From the NCBI RefSeq assembly GCF_021484805.1, contig NZ_CP090557.1, positions 1-64,000 on the forward strand: 64,000 bases of DNA. The letters run 5' to 3'. A program made the translations under genes and the position numbers. This document shows positions 34,239 to 42,333 of the stretch, piece by piece; position 1 is the stretch's first letter; each line of letters begins with the position of its first letter. The DNA is from Tellurirhabdus bombi. GTDB taxonomy: Bacteria; Bacteroidota; Bacteroidia; Cytophagales; Spirosomataceae. The notes beneath the pieces are model-generated. The model was not told where the DNA came from, made no database searches, and was given only the letters and a program-made list of their open reading frames with translations.

Positions 34239-35693
34239 ATGTCAAACTTTCATCGAATTTGTTTAACAGTCTTCTTTATCGGTTACTCCGCCTTGACGAT
34301 GGCGCAGGCTCCTGCCGCCAGTCACCGCATTAGTGCCCATCTGAAAGGACTCTCCAATAAGACCGCTTACCTGGCGAATTACTTTGGCCCTACGCAGTAC
34401 ATCCCACGCGACACGGCCCAGTCGGATGCCGAAGGACGCCTCCTGTTCGATGGAGCCAACACATTGCCGGAAGGTCTTTACATGATTGTGGTTGACGCCA
34501 AGCCCGTGATGCAGTTGGTTATTGGTGAGCAGAATTTCTCGTTTGAAGCCGACACAGCCGACATCGTTGGAACAATCAAGTTTGCAGCTCCCGGCGAAAG
34601 CGCTCTTTTCTACGATTATCAGAAATTTCTGCAAAAGCAATATAAGCAAATTACGGCCATTCGGAATCAGAACGGAGCAAATAATCAGACACAGATTGCC
34701 GCCCTTCAGAAAGAGTCTAACACTTACCGCACGGATTTTATTAAGAAAAACCCCAAGTCTCTGACGGTGAAATTGCTGCAAGCGGTTGCCGAACCCGAGG
34801 TTCCACCGGCGCCAAAGCTTGCCAATGGCCGCCCCGACTCGCTTTTTGTGTTTAATTACTACAAATCGCACTTTTTCGACGGATTTGATTTCTCGGACGA
34901 ACGCTTGCTCCGCTCTCCCTTTGTCCAACAAAAACTGGATCGTTACCTGAAAGAACTAACCGTGCAAACGGTCGATTCACTGATCAAAGAAGCGGATTAC
35001 CTGGTTGGTCGGGCCAAGGCAAATAAAGAGATGCTTTCGTACACGATTTGGTACATTACCAATCAATACGAGCAGTCGAAAGTGATTGGACTGGACGGCG
35101 TTTTCGTGCACATGGCGGAGAAATATTACCTGACGGGTGTCATGCCGCTTTCGGACACGGCATCGCTGAGCAGCATTCGCAAACGGGCACAGATCCTGAA
35201 GCCTCTACTGGCCGGAAAAATCATTCCGAACATGAGCGCCCAGGATTCCCTGGGCCGTCCCCAGGCTCTGCACAGCGTTAAAGGCGAGTATGTGGTTGCT
35301 TTTATGTACGACCCCGATTGTGGACACTGCAAGGAATCGGCGCCCAAGCTGAAGAAATTTTTTGAAGATCACCGCGCCAAAGGCATGCAGGTATATGCCG
35401 TAGCGATCAACAACACCCCCGAGAAGTGGCGGCAATTTGTTCGGGAGCAGAAATTACAGGGCATGGTTCATGTGTATGGCCCTAGCTCCGGCATCAATTT
35501 TGAACAGAAATACGACGTTTATTCAACCCCAACAGTCTATTTTCTGGACAAAAACAAAAAAATTCTGGCGCGTCGTCTACCCGTTGAAGAGCTGGAAAGT
35601 TACTTCCAGTTTATGCAGCGGCAGCAGCCCGCCAAGCCAAAGGCACCTACCCCAACAGCCAAAGCGGGCAGTGCCGCAAGTACTAAAAAATAA
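34239..35693 (+). CDS. TlpA-like thioredoxin-fold protein (DUF4369/DUF5106 type)
   Basis: This 484-residue exported protein starts with a signal peptide (ICLTVFFIGYSALTMAQA). A beta-rich N-terminal domain like DUF4369 follows (HLKGLSNKTAYLANYFG to about residue 130). A helical middle resembles DUF5106. The C-terminal thioredoxin domain (about 320-465) holds the redox motif DCGHC followed by KESAPKLKKFF and cis-Pro STPTVYFLD. It probably reduces or isomerises periplasmic disulfides. The tail is Ala/Pro/Lys-rich and low complexity. The TAA stop is built into the stem of the terminator that follows. Confidence 0.85.
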   Translation: MSNFHRICLTVFFIGYSALTMAQAPAASHRISAHLKGLSNKTAYLANYFGPTQYIPRDTAQSDAEGRLLFDGANTLPEGLYMIVVDAKPVMQLVIGEQNFSFEADTADIVGTIKFAAPGESALFYDYQKFLQKQYKQITAIRNQNGANNQTQIAALQKESNTYRTDFIKKNPKSLTVKLLQAVAEPEVPPAPKLANGRPDSLFVFNYYKSHFFDGFDFSDERLLRSPFVQQKLDRYLKELTVQTVDSLIKEADYLVGRAKANKEMLSYTIWYITNQYEQSKVIGLDGVFVHMAEKYYLTGVMPLSDTASLSSIRKRAQILKPLLAGKIIPNMSAQDSLGRPQALHSVKGEYVVAFMYDPDCGHCKESAPKLKKFFEDHRAKGMQVYAVAINNTPEKWRQFVREQKLQGMVHVYGPSSGINFEQKYDVYSTPTVYFLDKNKKILARRLPVEELESYFQFMQRQQPAKPKAPTPTAKAGSAASTKK

Positions 35694-35728
35694 AAGCGAG
35701 GGCCGGAGTTTTCCGGCCCTCGCTTTTA
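35691..35728. terminator. Strong bidirectional terminator between convergent genes
   Basis: A 17-bp perfect stem (35691-35707 with 35712-35728) has a 4-base GTTT loop, A-rich on one side and T-rich on the other. It serves the TlpA-like gene (plus) and the lipoprotein gene (minus) at once. Confidence 0.9.
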
Positions 35729-35742
35729 GAGAGAAAATGTTT

Positions 35743-36357
35743 TTAAATAAGGCCTATCAAGAGGATAATTGCCCCGACAATCAAGCCTACAACCCCAACA
35801 GTTGCCGCAGTTCCTGTGGCAAACAAGGTTAACAATAAACCGACAATGACGAAAACGGCACCAGCGGCTAGCAGCCCAGAATTGAGCATTGGCTTTTGTG
35901 GCGACTCAGGAGCCAGGTGCTTCTGAATCTTTTTGTCGAGCCGCTTAAGCATCATCCGCTCAACCATGTTCATTTTTTTAGGAGCAGCCGGAGCAGCGGC
36001 TACGTTGCTTTTGGCAGCGGCAGAAGTCAGTAACTCTTGCACACGAGCCATGCGCTTTTGAACCCGCTTGTCTTCCAACGCGGCGCTATTTTTGGCAATA
36101 GCGTCGTTCAGTTGCTGGATGTCCTGTGTCTTAACGACAGGAGCAGCCGCAGCAACGAGCGTAGGCTCTTCTACTTTTTCGACGGGAGCCGTTACCGCTT
36201 CAGCAACAACGGGCTGCGTAGCTGGCTTGGGAGTTTCCGCGGAGAACCGCTCAACTGGCATACGCTGATAAGTGGCATAAGGACGGCTACAAGAAGCAAA
36301 AAAGGCCGCAACCACAACTGTGGAAGCCAGTGCATAACGCTGGAATAATTTGTGCAT
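35743..36357 (-). CDS. Lipoprotein with coiled middle and C-terminal hydrophobic hairpin, function unknown
   Basis: This 204-residue protein has a lipoprotein-type signal peptide (ALASTVVVAAFFASCS, Cys at about residue 23). An Ala/Pro/Val-rich linker (about 40-80) and a charged helical stretch (about 80-150) follow. Two adjacent hydrophobic segments complete it (GLLAAGAVFVIVGLLLTLFA and VGVVGLIVGAIILLIGLI). I do not recognise a named domain. The hydrophobic C-terminus resembles short proteins of many Bacteroidota that carry a lipobox and a glycine-rich membrane hairpin. It ends in a shared strong terminator. Confidence 0.75.
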   Translation of the reverse strand: MHKLFQRYALASTVVVAAFFASCSRPYATYQRMPVERFSAETPKPATQPVVAEAVTAPVEKVEEPTLVAAAAPVVKTQDIQQLNDAIAKNSAALEDKRVQKRMARVQELLTSAAAKSNVAAAPAAPKKMNMVERMMLKRLDKKIQKHLAPESPQKPMLNSGLLAAGAVFVIVGLLLTLFATGTAATVGVVGLIVGAIILLIGLI

Positions 36358-36491
36358 ACTAATAAAAGTTTTAAGTGGAACTCGAGAGCTTACACTAGCA
36401 CAAACTACTTTTCGAAAAGATTGTTGATTATTTTATAAATAACCGACTAAACGACGCATGAATCATATCTCGTTACAATAAAGGCACGAAA

Positions 36492-37412
36492 TTATTTCAT
36501 TTTGCCTCGTTTCACCAGATACGCCGACAGGATCTGATCGAAGCCCTGCGCAATATCGGCCTCAATGAAGTCAATGCGGTACTGGCCACAGCGCAGTTTC
36601 AGTTCCTGGTAAAAGTTTTGAATGGCCTGCTGGTAGGAGTCGCGCACCTGATTAGGCTGTACTTTTACTTTTTCGCCGGTTTCCAGGTCGATGAATTCAT
36701 ACGGGCGCTCGTCGAAGGAGAAATCCTGCTCGGTTTTTTTATCCGTGACATGAAATAGCAAGACCTCGTGCAGGTTGTGCCGCAAATGCTGAAGCGCCGA
36801 AAACAGGTGCTCAGCCTCTGAGACATTTTCAAACATATCGCTAAAAATCACCACCAGCGAACGCTTATTAATTTTTTCGGCTAATTGGTGAATCACCGAC
36901 GCGGCTGATGTTTTTTTAGGCTGCGGTGGCTGTTCCAACAGGTCATTCAGTTGAATGAACATTTTGTGAACGTGCGAGGGCGTCGATTTGACCGGTGTTT
37001 GAAGCTCGATATCTTCCGAGAAGGTGCAAAGGCTAACGGCATCCTTCTGACGTTGGAGCAAATAAGCCACACAGGCAGCAGCCATCACACTAAACGTAAT
37101 TTTGCCGTAGGTGCCTTTTCCCAGATCGGGGTAATACATCGTTGACGATGTGTCGATTAATAAGTGGCAGCGGAGGTTGGTTTCTTCTTCGTAGCGTTTG
37201 ACGAATACTTTTTCCGACTTGGCGTATACTTTCCAGTCGATGTGGCGGGTACTTTCGCCCGTGTTGTACAGCCGGTGTTCGGCAAACTCGACCGAAAAGC
37301 CGTGGAATGGCGATTTATGCAGCCCGGTAATGAACCCTTCAACCAACTGACGGGCCAGAAATTCGACGCTACCAAATTCTCTGATTTTCCGTAAATCAAC
37401 CTGATTTTTCAT
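36492..37412 (-). CDS. DUF58 domain-containing protein
   Basis: This protein of about 306 residues contains the DUF58 core: HGFSVEFAEHRLYNTGESTR then HIDWKVYAKSEKVFVKRYEEE. A vWA-like region follows with LLIDTSSTMYY (MIDAS-like DTSST), VIFSDMFENVSEAEHLFSAL and LHEVLLFHVTDKK. DUF58 genes normally accompany MoxR AAA+ ATPase and vWA/BatA genes in chaperone-like complexes, but here the neighbours are rlpA and a lipoprotein. I start at the ATG at 37412 (MKNQVDLRKIREF) because the upstream nine codons overlap the rlpA terminator stem. Confidence 0.85.
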   Translation of the reverse strand: MKNQVDLRKIREFGSVEFLARQLVEGFITGLHKSPFHGFSVEFAEHRLYNTGESTRHIDWKVYAKSEKVFVKRYEEETNLRCHLLIDTSSTMYYPDLGKGTYGKITFSVMAAACVAYLLQRQKDAVSLCTFSEDIELQTPVKSTPSHVHKMFIQLNDLLEQPPQPKKTSAASVIHQLAEKINKRSLVVIFSDMFENVSEAEHLFSALQHLRHNLHEVLLFHVTDKKTEQDFSFDERPYEFIDLETGEKVKVQPNQVRDSYQQAIQNFYQELKLRCGQYRIDFIEADIAQGFDQILSAYLVKRGKMK

Positions 37413-37424
37413 AAAGCCCCGGCG

Positions 37425-37469
37425 AAAAAAATCAGACATGAGGCTGAAGTGTCTGTCACCTCATGTCTG
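37425..37469 (-). terminator. Intrinsic terminator after rlpA
   Basis: An 11-bp perfect stem (CAGACATGAGG at 37433-37443 with its complement at 37459-37469) has a 15-base loop. On the minus strand it is followed by ATTTTTTT. It overlaps the first in-frame ATG of the DUF58 gene. Confidence 0.8.
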
Positions 37470-37490
37470 GGTTAAGAACGCATACTGCGT

Positions 37491-37946
37491 TTAATTGTTG
37501 CCAACAGGCTCTGCTGTTTGCAACATCAATTGAGAACTAGCCAAATAGAGAGAGTCTTGCTGCGCGGAGTCTGCCTTGGCAAAACGGTCGGCTCCGACAA
37601 CACGGATGGCTACATTTGCAACACCGCGCTGGATCATTCCCAGGGTTTTAGCGGCTGAATATCCCAAGTCAATAATCCGGCCTTTCGTATGCGGGCCGCG
37701 ATCATTAATACGTACAACGACAGACTTGTGATTATCTAGATTGGTTACTTCTACCATGGTATTATGCGGTAGAGAGCGGTGAGCAGCGGTTAAGTCGGTA
37801 GGTTTGATGCGCTCACCATAGGCGGTTTTACGGCCATTGAACTTCTTGGAGTAGAAAGAGGCCTTGCCTCGCTGTATGAGACCCTTGTGGATCTCCGTCG
37901 GTTGGATGCTGTTGAAAAGCAACATCAGGGACATGATTAAACTCAT
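37491..37946 (-). CDS. rlpA: RlpA-like septal ring lytic transglycosylase family protein
   Basis: This protein of about 151 residues has a short hydrophobic N-terminus ([13 protein letters not shown]) and a double-psi beta-barrel domain: [46 protein letters not shown] and [10 protein letters not shown] with the catalytic Asp. RlpA cleaves denuded peptidoglycan strands. No C-terminal SPOR domain is present, so it is a short form. The open frame extends back to a GTG at 37994, but that codon lies in the loop of a leader hairpin. The ATG at 37946 places a signal segment at the N-terminus and is preferred. Confidence 0.88.
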   Translation of the reverse strand: MSLIMSLMLLFNSIQPTEIHKGLIQRGKASFYSKKFNGRKTAYGERIKPTDLTAAHRSLPHNTMVEVTNLDNHKSVVVRINDRGPHTKGRIIDLGYSAAKTLGMIQRGVANVAIRVVGADRFAKADSAQQDSLYLASSQLMLQTAEPVGNN

Positions 37947-37972
37947 ACAGGGCTGGTTTGGTTGAACAATAA

Positions 37973-38004
37973 AAAAGAGGTGAACGTTAGACACTTACGC
38001 CACC
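37973..38004 (-). promoter_or_regulatory. Leader hairpin with T-run upstream of rlpA
   Basis: On the minus strand GGAGGTG … CACCTC forms a 6-bp stem with a loop of about 18 bases and is followed directly by TTTTTT. It lies between the rlpA promoter (38036-38065) and the ATG at 37946, so it could be an attenuator or merely a 5' stabiliser. Confidence 0.4.
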
Positions 38005-38035
38005 TCCGCATAGGAAAAACACAATTCCCTTATTG

Positions 38036-38065
38036 CAAATATAACAGGATAAAGTTCAGGAACAA
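38036..38065 (-). promoter_or_regulatory. Promoter of rlpA
   Basis: The minus strand reads TTG (38063-38065), 19 bases, then TATATTTG (38036-38043), an ideal match to the Bacteroidota pattern. The predicted start is near 38029. Confidence 0.65.
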
Positions 38066-38154
38066 GAGTATACGCCCCTTTTCTCCTACTGATCTTGTTC
38101 AGTTTTTCCATTCAACGGTCTTAAATATGATTGAAAGATATTTTTCCCGCTTCC

Positions 38155-38186
38155 TTTTGCTTGTTATACTAATCCCGCTATTTTAG
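38155..38186 (+). promoter_or_regulatory. Promoter-like pair for the DUF3276 gene
   Basis: TTTTG (38155-38159), 19 bases, then TATTTTAG (38179-38186, one mismatch). The predicted start near 38193 lies 23 bases before the GTG start. Confidence 0.5.
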
Positions 38187-38215
38187 CGTTTGAAACACTC
38201 TAAACCATCAGGATT

Positions 38216-38539
38216 GTGGAAGAAAAAGAGAAAGAAAAAATCTTTTCCAAGCGCGTTCGTGCTGGAAAAAGAACCTACTTCTTTGACGTTAAATCCACCC
38301 GGGCAAGCGACTATTACCTAACGATTACCGAAAGCCGCCGCCACCCGCAGGGTGATGGCTTTGTGTATGAGAAACACAAAATGTTTTTGTACAAAGAAGA
38401 TTTCGATAAGTTCGCAGATGCTCTTCAGGAGACAATTCAATACATCAAAGCTGATCTGATGCCTGAATTTGACTTCGCCCAATTTACGGTGAAAGACGAG
38501 CTAGAAGATATAGGTGGCAGTGAACTTAAGTGGGATTAA
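38216..38539 (+). CDS. DUF3276 (PUR-alpha-like) protein
   Basis: This 107-residue protein matches the small PUR/DUF3276 family of Bacteroidota: IFSKRVRAGKRTYFFDVKST, DYYLTITESRR and FVYEKHKMFLYKEDFDKFAD. The fold (four-stranded sheet plus helix) in eukaryotic Pur-alpha binds single-stranded DNA or RNA. BpuR in Borrelia is a known bacterial nucleic-acid-binding member. It probably binds nucleic acids in the cytoplasm. Translation starts at GTG 38216, giving MEEKEKEKI. A terminator follows. Confidence 0.88.
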   Translation: MEEKEKEKIFSKRVRAGKRTYFFDVKSTRASDYYLTITESRRHPQGDGFVYEKHKMFLYKEDFDKFADALQETIQYIKADLMPEFDFAQFTVKDELEDIGGSELKWD

Positions 38540-38564
38540 GTCAATAACCTTCTCTCTTTTGTCC

Positions 38565-38592
38565 GCCTCTGATCAACATCAGAGGCTTTTTT
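38565..38592 (+). terminator. Intrinsic terminator after the DUF3276 gene
   Basis: A 9-bp perfect stem (GCCTCTGAT 38565-38573 with 38578-38586) has a CAAC loop and then T6. Confidence 0.88.
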
Positions 38593-38621
38593 GTTTTTCG
38601 TCCCTGAATGTCCGAACTTTG
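38591..38621 (+). promoter_or_regulatory. Promoter-like pair upstream of ychF
   Basis: TTG (38591-38593), 20 bases, then GAACTTTG (38614-38621), one mismatch to TAnnTTTG. Its distance to the ychF start (about 130 bases) is long, so this is tentative. Confidence 0.3.
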
Positions 38622-38753
38622 CGGAACAATTCTGAATGAGCCGATGCGTATAGTTAGTAGGGTTGAAGTCAGGCATGATTCCATCAATCAGCGGCTTAGC
38701 AACCCGGCCAAAATCGCTCATTCGCTCATTCCCTTATTCAAATTTAACCATTC

Positions 38754-39857
38754 ATGAGTCTGCAATGTGGAATCGTAGGGTTGCCAAACGTCGGTAAATC
38801 CACTTTATTTAATGCCATCTCGAGCGGGAAAGCCGAAGCGGCCAACTACCCGTTCTGTACCATAGATCCCAACGTCGGGGTGGTCACCGTTCCAGACGAG
38901 CGGCTGGATACCCTCGAAACCCTGGTCAAGCCCCAAAAGGTTGTTCCAACCATCATTGAGTTTGTCGACATTGCCGGTCTGGTGAAGGGAGCCAGCCAGG
39001 GCCAGGGCCTGGGGAACAAGTTTTTAGCCAATATCCGGGAAGTTGACGCCGTGGTGCACGTCATCCGGTGTTTCGAAGACGAAAACATTGTTCACGTTGA
39101 AGGCCGCGTGAACCCGATTTTCGACAAAGATATCATCGATACCGAACTGCAACTGAAAGATCTTGAATCGGTTGACAAAAAACTGCAACGGATCGAGAAA
39201 GCTGTCCGGTCGAGCGGCGACGCCAAGGCGAAAGCCGAACTAGACGTGCTGCTGAAATACAAAACGGCTTTGGAAGCGGGGCAAAACGCCCGTAGCGTGG
39301 AGGCTTCGCCTGAAGATCGCCAGGCAGCTGTTGGTGAACTGCACCTGCTCACCATTAAGCCGGTTATTTACGTAGCGAACGTCGACGAAAATTCCCTGCC
39401 CAACGGAAATCAGTTCTCCGACCAGTTAAAAGAGACCGCCAAAGCCGAAGGCGCTGAGGTGATTGTCGTTTGCGCGGCGATTGAATCCCAGATTGCCGAA
39501 ATGGAAGATCCCGAAGAACGCCAGATGTTCCTGGGCGAATATGGTTTGGACGAATCAGGTCTGGATAAACTCATCAAAGCGTCTTACCGCCTCCTCAACC
39601 TGATCACGTATTTTACGGCGGGTGTGAAGGAAGTTCGCGCCTGGACCATCCAGCGGGGTTGGAAAGCCCCGCAGGCAGCCGGCGTGATTCACACGGACTT
39701 TGAACGCGGGTTCATCCGGGCGGAAGTTATCAAGTTGCCGGATTATATCCAGTACAAAACCGAAGCGGCCATTAAGGAAGCCGGTAAAATGGGCGTTGAA
39801 GGCAAAGAATACGTGGTGGCGGATGGCGATATCATGCATTTCCGGTTCAACGTATAA
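38754..39857 (+). CDS. ychF: Redox-regulated ATPase YchF (Obg family)
   Basis: This 367-residue OLA1/YchF protein is an Obg-family P-loop protein that prefers ATP. It has CGIVGLPNVGKSTLFNAI (G1), DIAGLVKGASQGQGLGNKFL (G3 and effector region), YVANVDE (G4, the NxxE form) and a C-terminal TGS domain (GWKAPQAAGVIHTDFERGFI). It associates with ribosomes and takes part in stress and redox responses. It stands alone with a terminator at the end. Confidence 0.96.
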   Translation: MSLQCGIVGLPNVGKSTLFNAISSGKAEAANYPFCTIDPNVGVVTVPDERLDTLETLVKPQKVVPTIIEFVDIAGLVKGASQGQGLGNKFLANIREVDAVVHVIRCFEDENIVHVEGRVNPIFDKDIIDTELQLKDLESVDKKLQRIEKAVRSSGDAKAKAELDVLLKYKTALEAGQNARSVEASPEDRQAAVGELHLLTIKPVIYVANVDENSLPNGNQFSDQLKETAKAEGAEVIVVCAAIESQIAEMEDPEERQMFLGEYGLDESGLDKLIKASYRLLNLITYFTAGVKEVRAWTIQRGWKAPQAAGVIHTDFERGFIRAEVIKLPDYIQYKTEAAIKEAGKMGVEGKEYVVADGDIMHFRFNV

Positions 39858-39885
39858 ACTACAGTACGATACTTTTACTTTTGAA

Positions 39886-39920
39886 GCAAAGGCGGGTTAA
39901 TCACCCGCCTTTGCTTTTTT
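39886..39920 (+). terminator. Intrinsic terminator after ychF
   Basis: A 12-bp perfect stem GCAAAGGCGGGT (39886-39897) / (39903-39914) with a 5-base loop is followed by T6. Confidence 0.9.
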
Positions 39921-39963
39921 ATACCAGTACCCACTCTCAACGGGACTTTTTCGCTCCCCTACC

Positions 39964-41277
39964 TTACTTCCGCTTGTTGATGCCAACTTTCTGATACCCT
40001 ACCAACTGATCGGCCCGCGCGGCTGGCGGACGGTGGTAGACAAAAATTTCGTAGTCGTTCTCCGTAGCGGAATAATTTCCTTCGATCAGCGCTTCGTTTC
40101 CTTCGATGGTCATGCCGGAGCGGGTTACGGGTGGAGCCAGTCCTTTGACGGAATAATCGTAATTATAAACGCCCTGCTTGAGGGGAATTTCCGCTTTGTA
40201 GGCACGTTCCTGCGGCGAATACGTCATTTTGTTGAGCGCATCGAGCTGCCAGAAGTTAAAGGCCCCATTGACATAGATCTCGGCGTTCGCAATTTCGTCT
40301 ACTTTAAGGGTAAAAACGGTTGAAATATAATCGGCCTGAGTCGCTCCAATTCGGCTTTCCAACTGGTCAATAACGTACTGCCCGTTGAAATCGTCGGTGA
40401 GGACATACGCGCCCACGCTACGCACCGCGTCAGGCAATACATAAGCAATCGTGCGCTCGTCCCGACGTTCGATGCGGCCGATGTAGTTGGCCTGGGAAAT
40501 AACGGTTCGGGTATCAAAAAAGCGGTATTCATTCCCCCCCGGAAACGTATTCTTCAAATCGAAAAGGCGGTATTCCAGCAAATTATCAAACGCCCGGACA
40601 TTGGTTGGCCGCAAGCCCGTCACAACACGGTCGTCGCGGTAATTTTGCCGGATCACAATTTTCAGGTCATCCTGCGGCGAAATCAATGGATAGCCCCGGT
40701 AACTGATGTTAAAATCAATTTGCTGGTCCGTAAACCGCTCTTGCACACCCGACGAAAACTGAATGTTTGGCGCTACTTGCACACGAGTAGCGTACGTACT
40801 AAACCGGCGCGTCAGGATAATATCGTTCGGATTTCGCTCATTATAAACCACCAGCACGTAATTGCCCGGCAATTTCAGCTTCGGAACCGGGAAGCGATAG
40901 TGGTAATACGGCACCTTCGTCCCGCTGGAAAGCTGATAATCCTGAATCGGATAATCGTTGTATTCAAACGTAAATTCGATGTCATTCAGCACCGAGCGCT
41001 GCCAATCCCAGTTGCAGTGAATAACTTTAGCGCGATAAGGCCGGTAGTCGGCAGTCAGATCATCGAACGAAAGCAGCAGTGGGACTTCTTCGGCGGTGTT
41101 GATAACGGGCGGATTCAGCGAAAGCGCCGGATCAGAAGGATTGTTGCCAATTACTGGAACAAGTAAAACAGTTTTGATTTTTGGATTGTATACTTTGTCA
41201 ACCGTTGCAATGTTCTGCGCGTATAAAGACTGTACGCACAGCCAGATTGCGGGTAACAGGCAGGCAAATTTTCTCAT
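39964..41277 (-). CDS. DUF5103 / type IX secretion system plug-domain protein
   Basis: This secreted protein of about 437 residues starts with a signal peptide (FACLLPAIWLCVQSLYAQ). It matches the DUF5103 family, whose N-terminal domain is now described as the T9SS plug domain: LLLSFDDLTADYRPYRAKV, HCNWDWQRSVLNDIEFTFEY and YPIQDYQLSSGT. A C-terminal beta-sandwich (IYVNGAFNFWQLD, MTYSPQERAYKAEIPLKQG) follows. The plug protein closes the SprA translocon channel in structural work on Flavobacterium. Its presence suggests the host has T9SS, as gliding Cytophagales do. The ATG at 41277 is chosen because the upstream 37 codons are not signal-like. Confidence 0.85.
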   Translation of the reverse strand: MRKFACLLPAIWLCVQSLYAQNIATVDKVYNPKIKTVLLVPVIGNNPSDPALSLNPPVINTAEEVPLLLSFDDLTADYRPYRAKVIHCNWDWQRSVLNDIEFTFEYNDYPIQDYQLSSGTKVPYYHYRFPVPKLKLPGNYVLVVYNERNPNDIILTRRFSTYATRVQVAPNIQFSSGVQERFTDQQIDFNISYRGYPLISPQDDLKIVIRQNYRDDRVVTGLRPTNVRAFDNLLEYRLFDLKNTFPGGNEYRFFDTRTVISQANYIGRIERRDERTIAYVLPDAVRSVGAYVLTDDFNGQYVIDQLESRIGATQADYISTVFTLKVDEIANAEIYVNGAFNFWQLDALNKMTYSPQERAYKAEIPLKQGVYNYDYSVKGLAPPVTRSGMTIEGNEALIEGNYSATENDYEIFVYHRPPAARADQLVGYQKVGINKRK

Positions 41278-41376
41278 TCGTAGTCTATTTCGTAAAAATC
41301 GGGCCGTACAAATAGAACGAAATATACCAGAAGATTGTGTAAAAAGCCGTAAAATTGGCCACCGATAAGCTACCTT

Positions 41377-42288
41377 ATGATACCGCATGATACCAAGGAG
41401 TGGTTACTCCACATCTTCAATTTACGCCGATCAGATACATTACGTACCCTGATGCCTGTTATACTTGCCCTGAGTGTTTACGCGGCTTTTATTGTCTACT
41501 TAATTGATGATTTCTTTCATCTCCCGGACAATTCGCCGTTAAAAAACGTTTCGCTCGTTCATACACTGCTGGGTTTTGTGATTTCGATGTTGCTGGTATT
41601 CAGGACTAATACGGCTTACGACCGCTGGTGGGAAGGCCGTAAATTATGGGGATCACTGGTTAATAACAGCCGAAATCTAGCGCTGAAAGTCAATCAGTTG
41701 CTTGGCCCAGAGCACGCTGAATCCCGGGAGTTCTTCGCCGCTATGATTCCAAATTTCGCCTTTGCGTTAAAAAACCACCTGCGCGGCGACTTTCACGAAA
41801 AAGAATTTACCGAGACACGGTTATTCAAACTAAATCAGCTCCATCGCAAAGAACACATACCTGGTCAGATTGCGTCGGCTATTTTTGGTCGGGTAAGTGA
41901 GCTGCAACGCCAGGGTATTCTGCTGCCCGAACACATGCTGGTTCTCAACGTAGAGTTACAGGGATTTATGGACATCTGCGGCGCCTGCGAACGGATTCAC
42001 AACACCCCTATTCCCTTCTCTTACAGCTCGTTTATTAAGAAGTTTATCTTTATTTACTGCATCACCATTCCGCTGGGTTACGCCTATGTGATGGAGTATT
42101 TCGCCGTTGGCTTGTGCGTCTTTGTCTTTTATGTGCTAGCGAGTTTGGAAGTCATTGCGGAAGAAATTGAAGATCCTTTCGGTACGGATGCGAATGATTT
42201 ACCGGCTGAAAATATTTGTAACAACATCCACAAAAGCGTTAACCTATTATTAACTAGCCAACCGCCGGTTGACAAAACCTCGATTTAA
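41377..42288 (+). CDS. Bestrophin-family anion channel
   Basis: This 303-residue integral membrane protein belongs to the bestrophin/UPF0187 family: LPVILALSVYAAFIVYLI-like first helices, LGFVISMLLVFRTNTAYDRW and WEGRKLWGSLVNNSRNLAL, then KFIFIYCITIPLGYAYV, and the C-terminal EIEDPFGTDANDLP motif. Bacterial members form pentameric ion channels (cation- or anion-selective). The DPFG(T)D(x)NDLP segment is highly conserved. It is divergent from the plug-domain gene, with 99 bases between starts. Confidence 0.92.
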   Translation: MIPHDTKEWLLHIFNLRRSDTLRTLMPVILALSVYAAFIVYLIDDFFHLPDNSPLKNVSLVHTLLGFVISMLLVFRTNTAYDRWWEGRKLWGSLVNNSRNLALKVNQLLGPEHAESREFFAAMIPNFAFALKNHLRGDFHEKEFTETRLFKLNQLHRKEHIPGQIASAIFGRVSELQRQGILLPEHMLVLNVELQGFMDICGACERIHNTPIPFSYSSFIKKFIFIYCITIPLGYAYVMEYFAVGLCVFVFYVLASLEVIAEEIEDPFGTDANDLPAENICNNIHKSVNLLLTSQPPVDKTSI

Positions 42289-42301
42289 TCCAATAGGCTA
42301 T

Positions 42302-42331
42302 AAAAAAACCGGTGTCTCCACCGGTTTTTTT
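42302..42331. terminator. Bidirectional terminator between bestrophin and ABC-F genes
   Basis: A 13-bp perfect stem AAAAAAACCGGTG (42302-42314) / CACCGGTTTTTTT (42319-42331) has a TCTC loop. It works for both convergent genes. Confidence 0.9.
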
Positions 42332-42333
42332 TA

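Noticed and set aside
34263-34931. Open frame of about 222 codons on the minus strand
   Set aside because: Antisense to the N-terminal half of the TlpA-like gene, which has a signal peptide and family match.
38536-38721. 61-codon frame on the minus strand before ychF
   Set aside because: Crosses a strong terminator, with no family resemblance.
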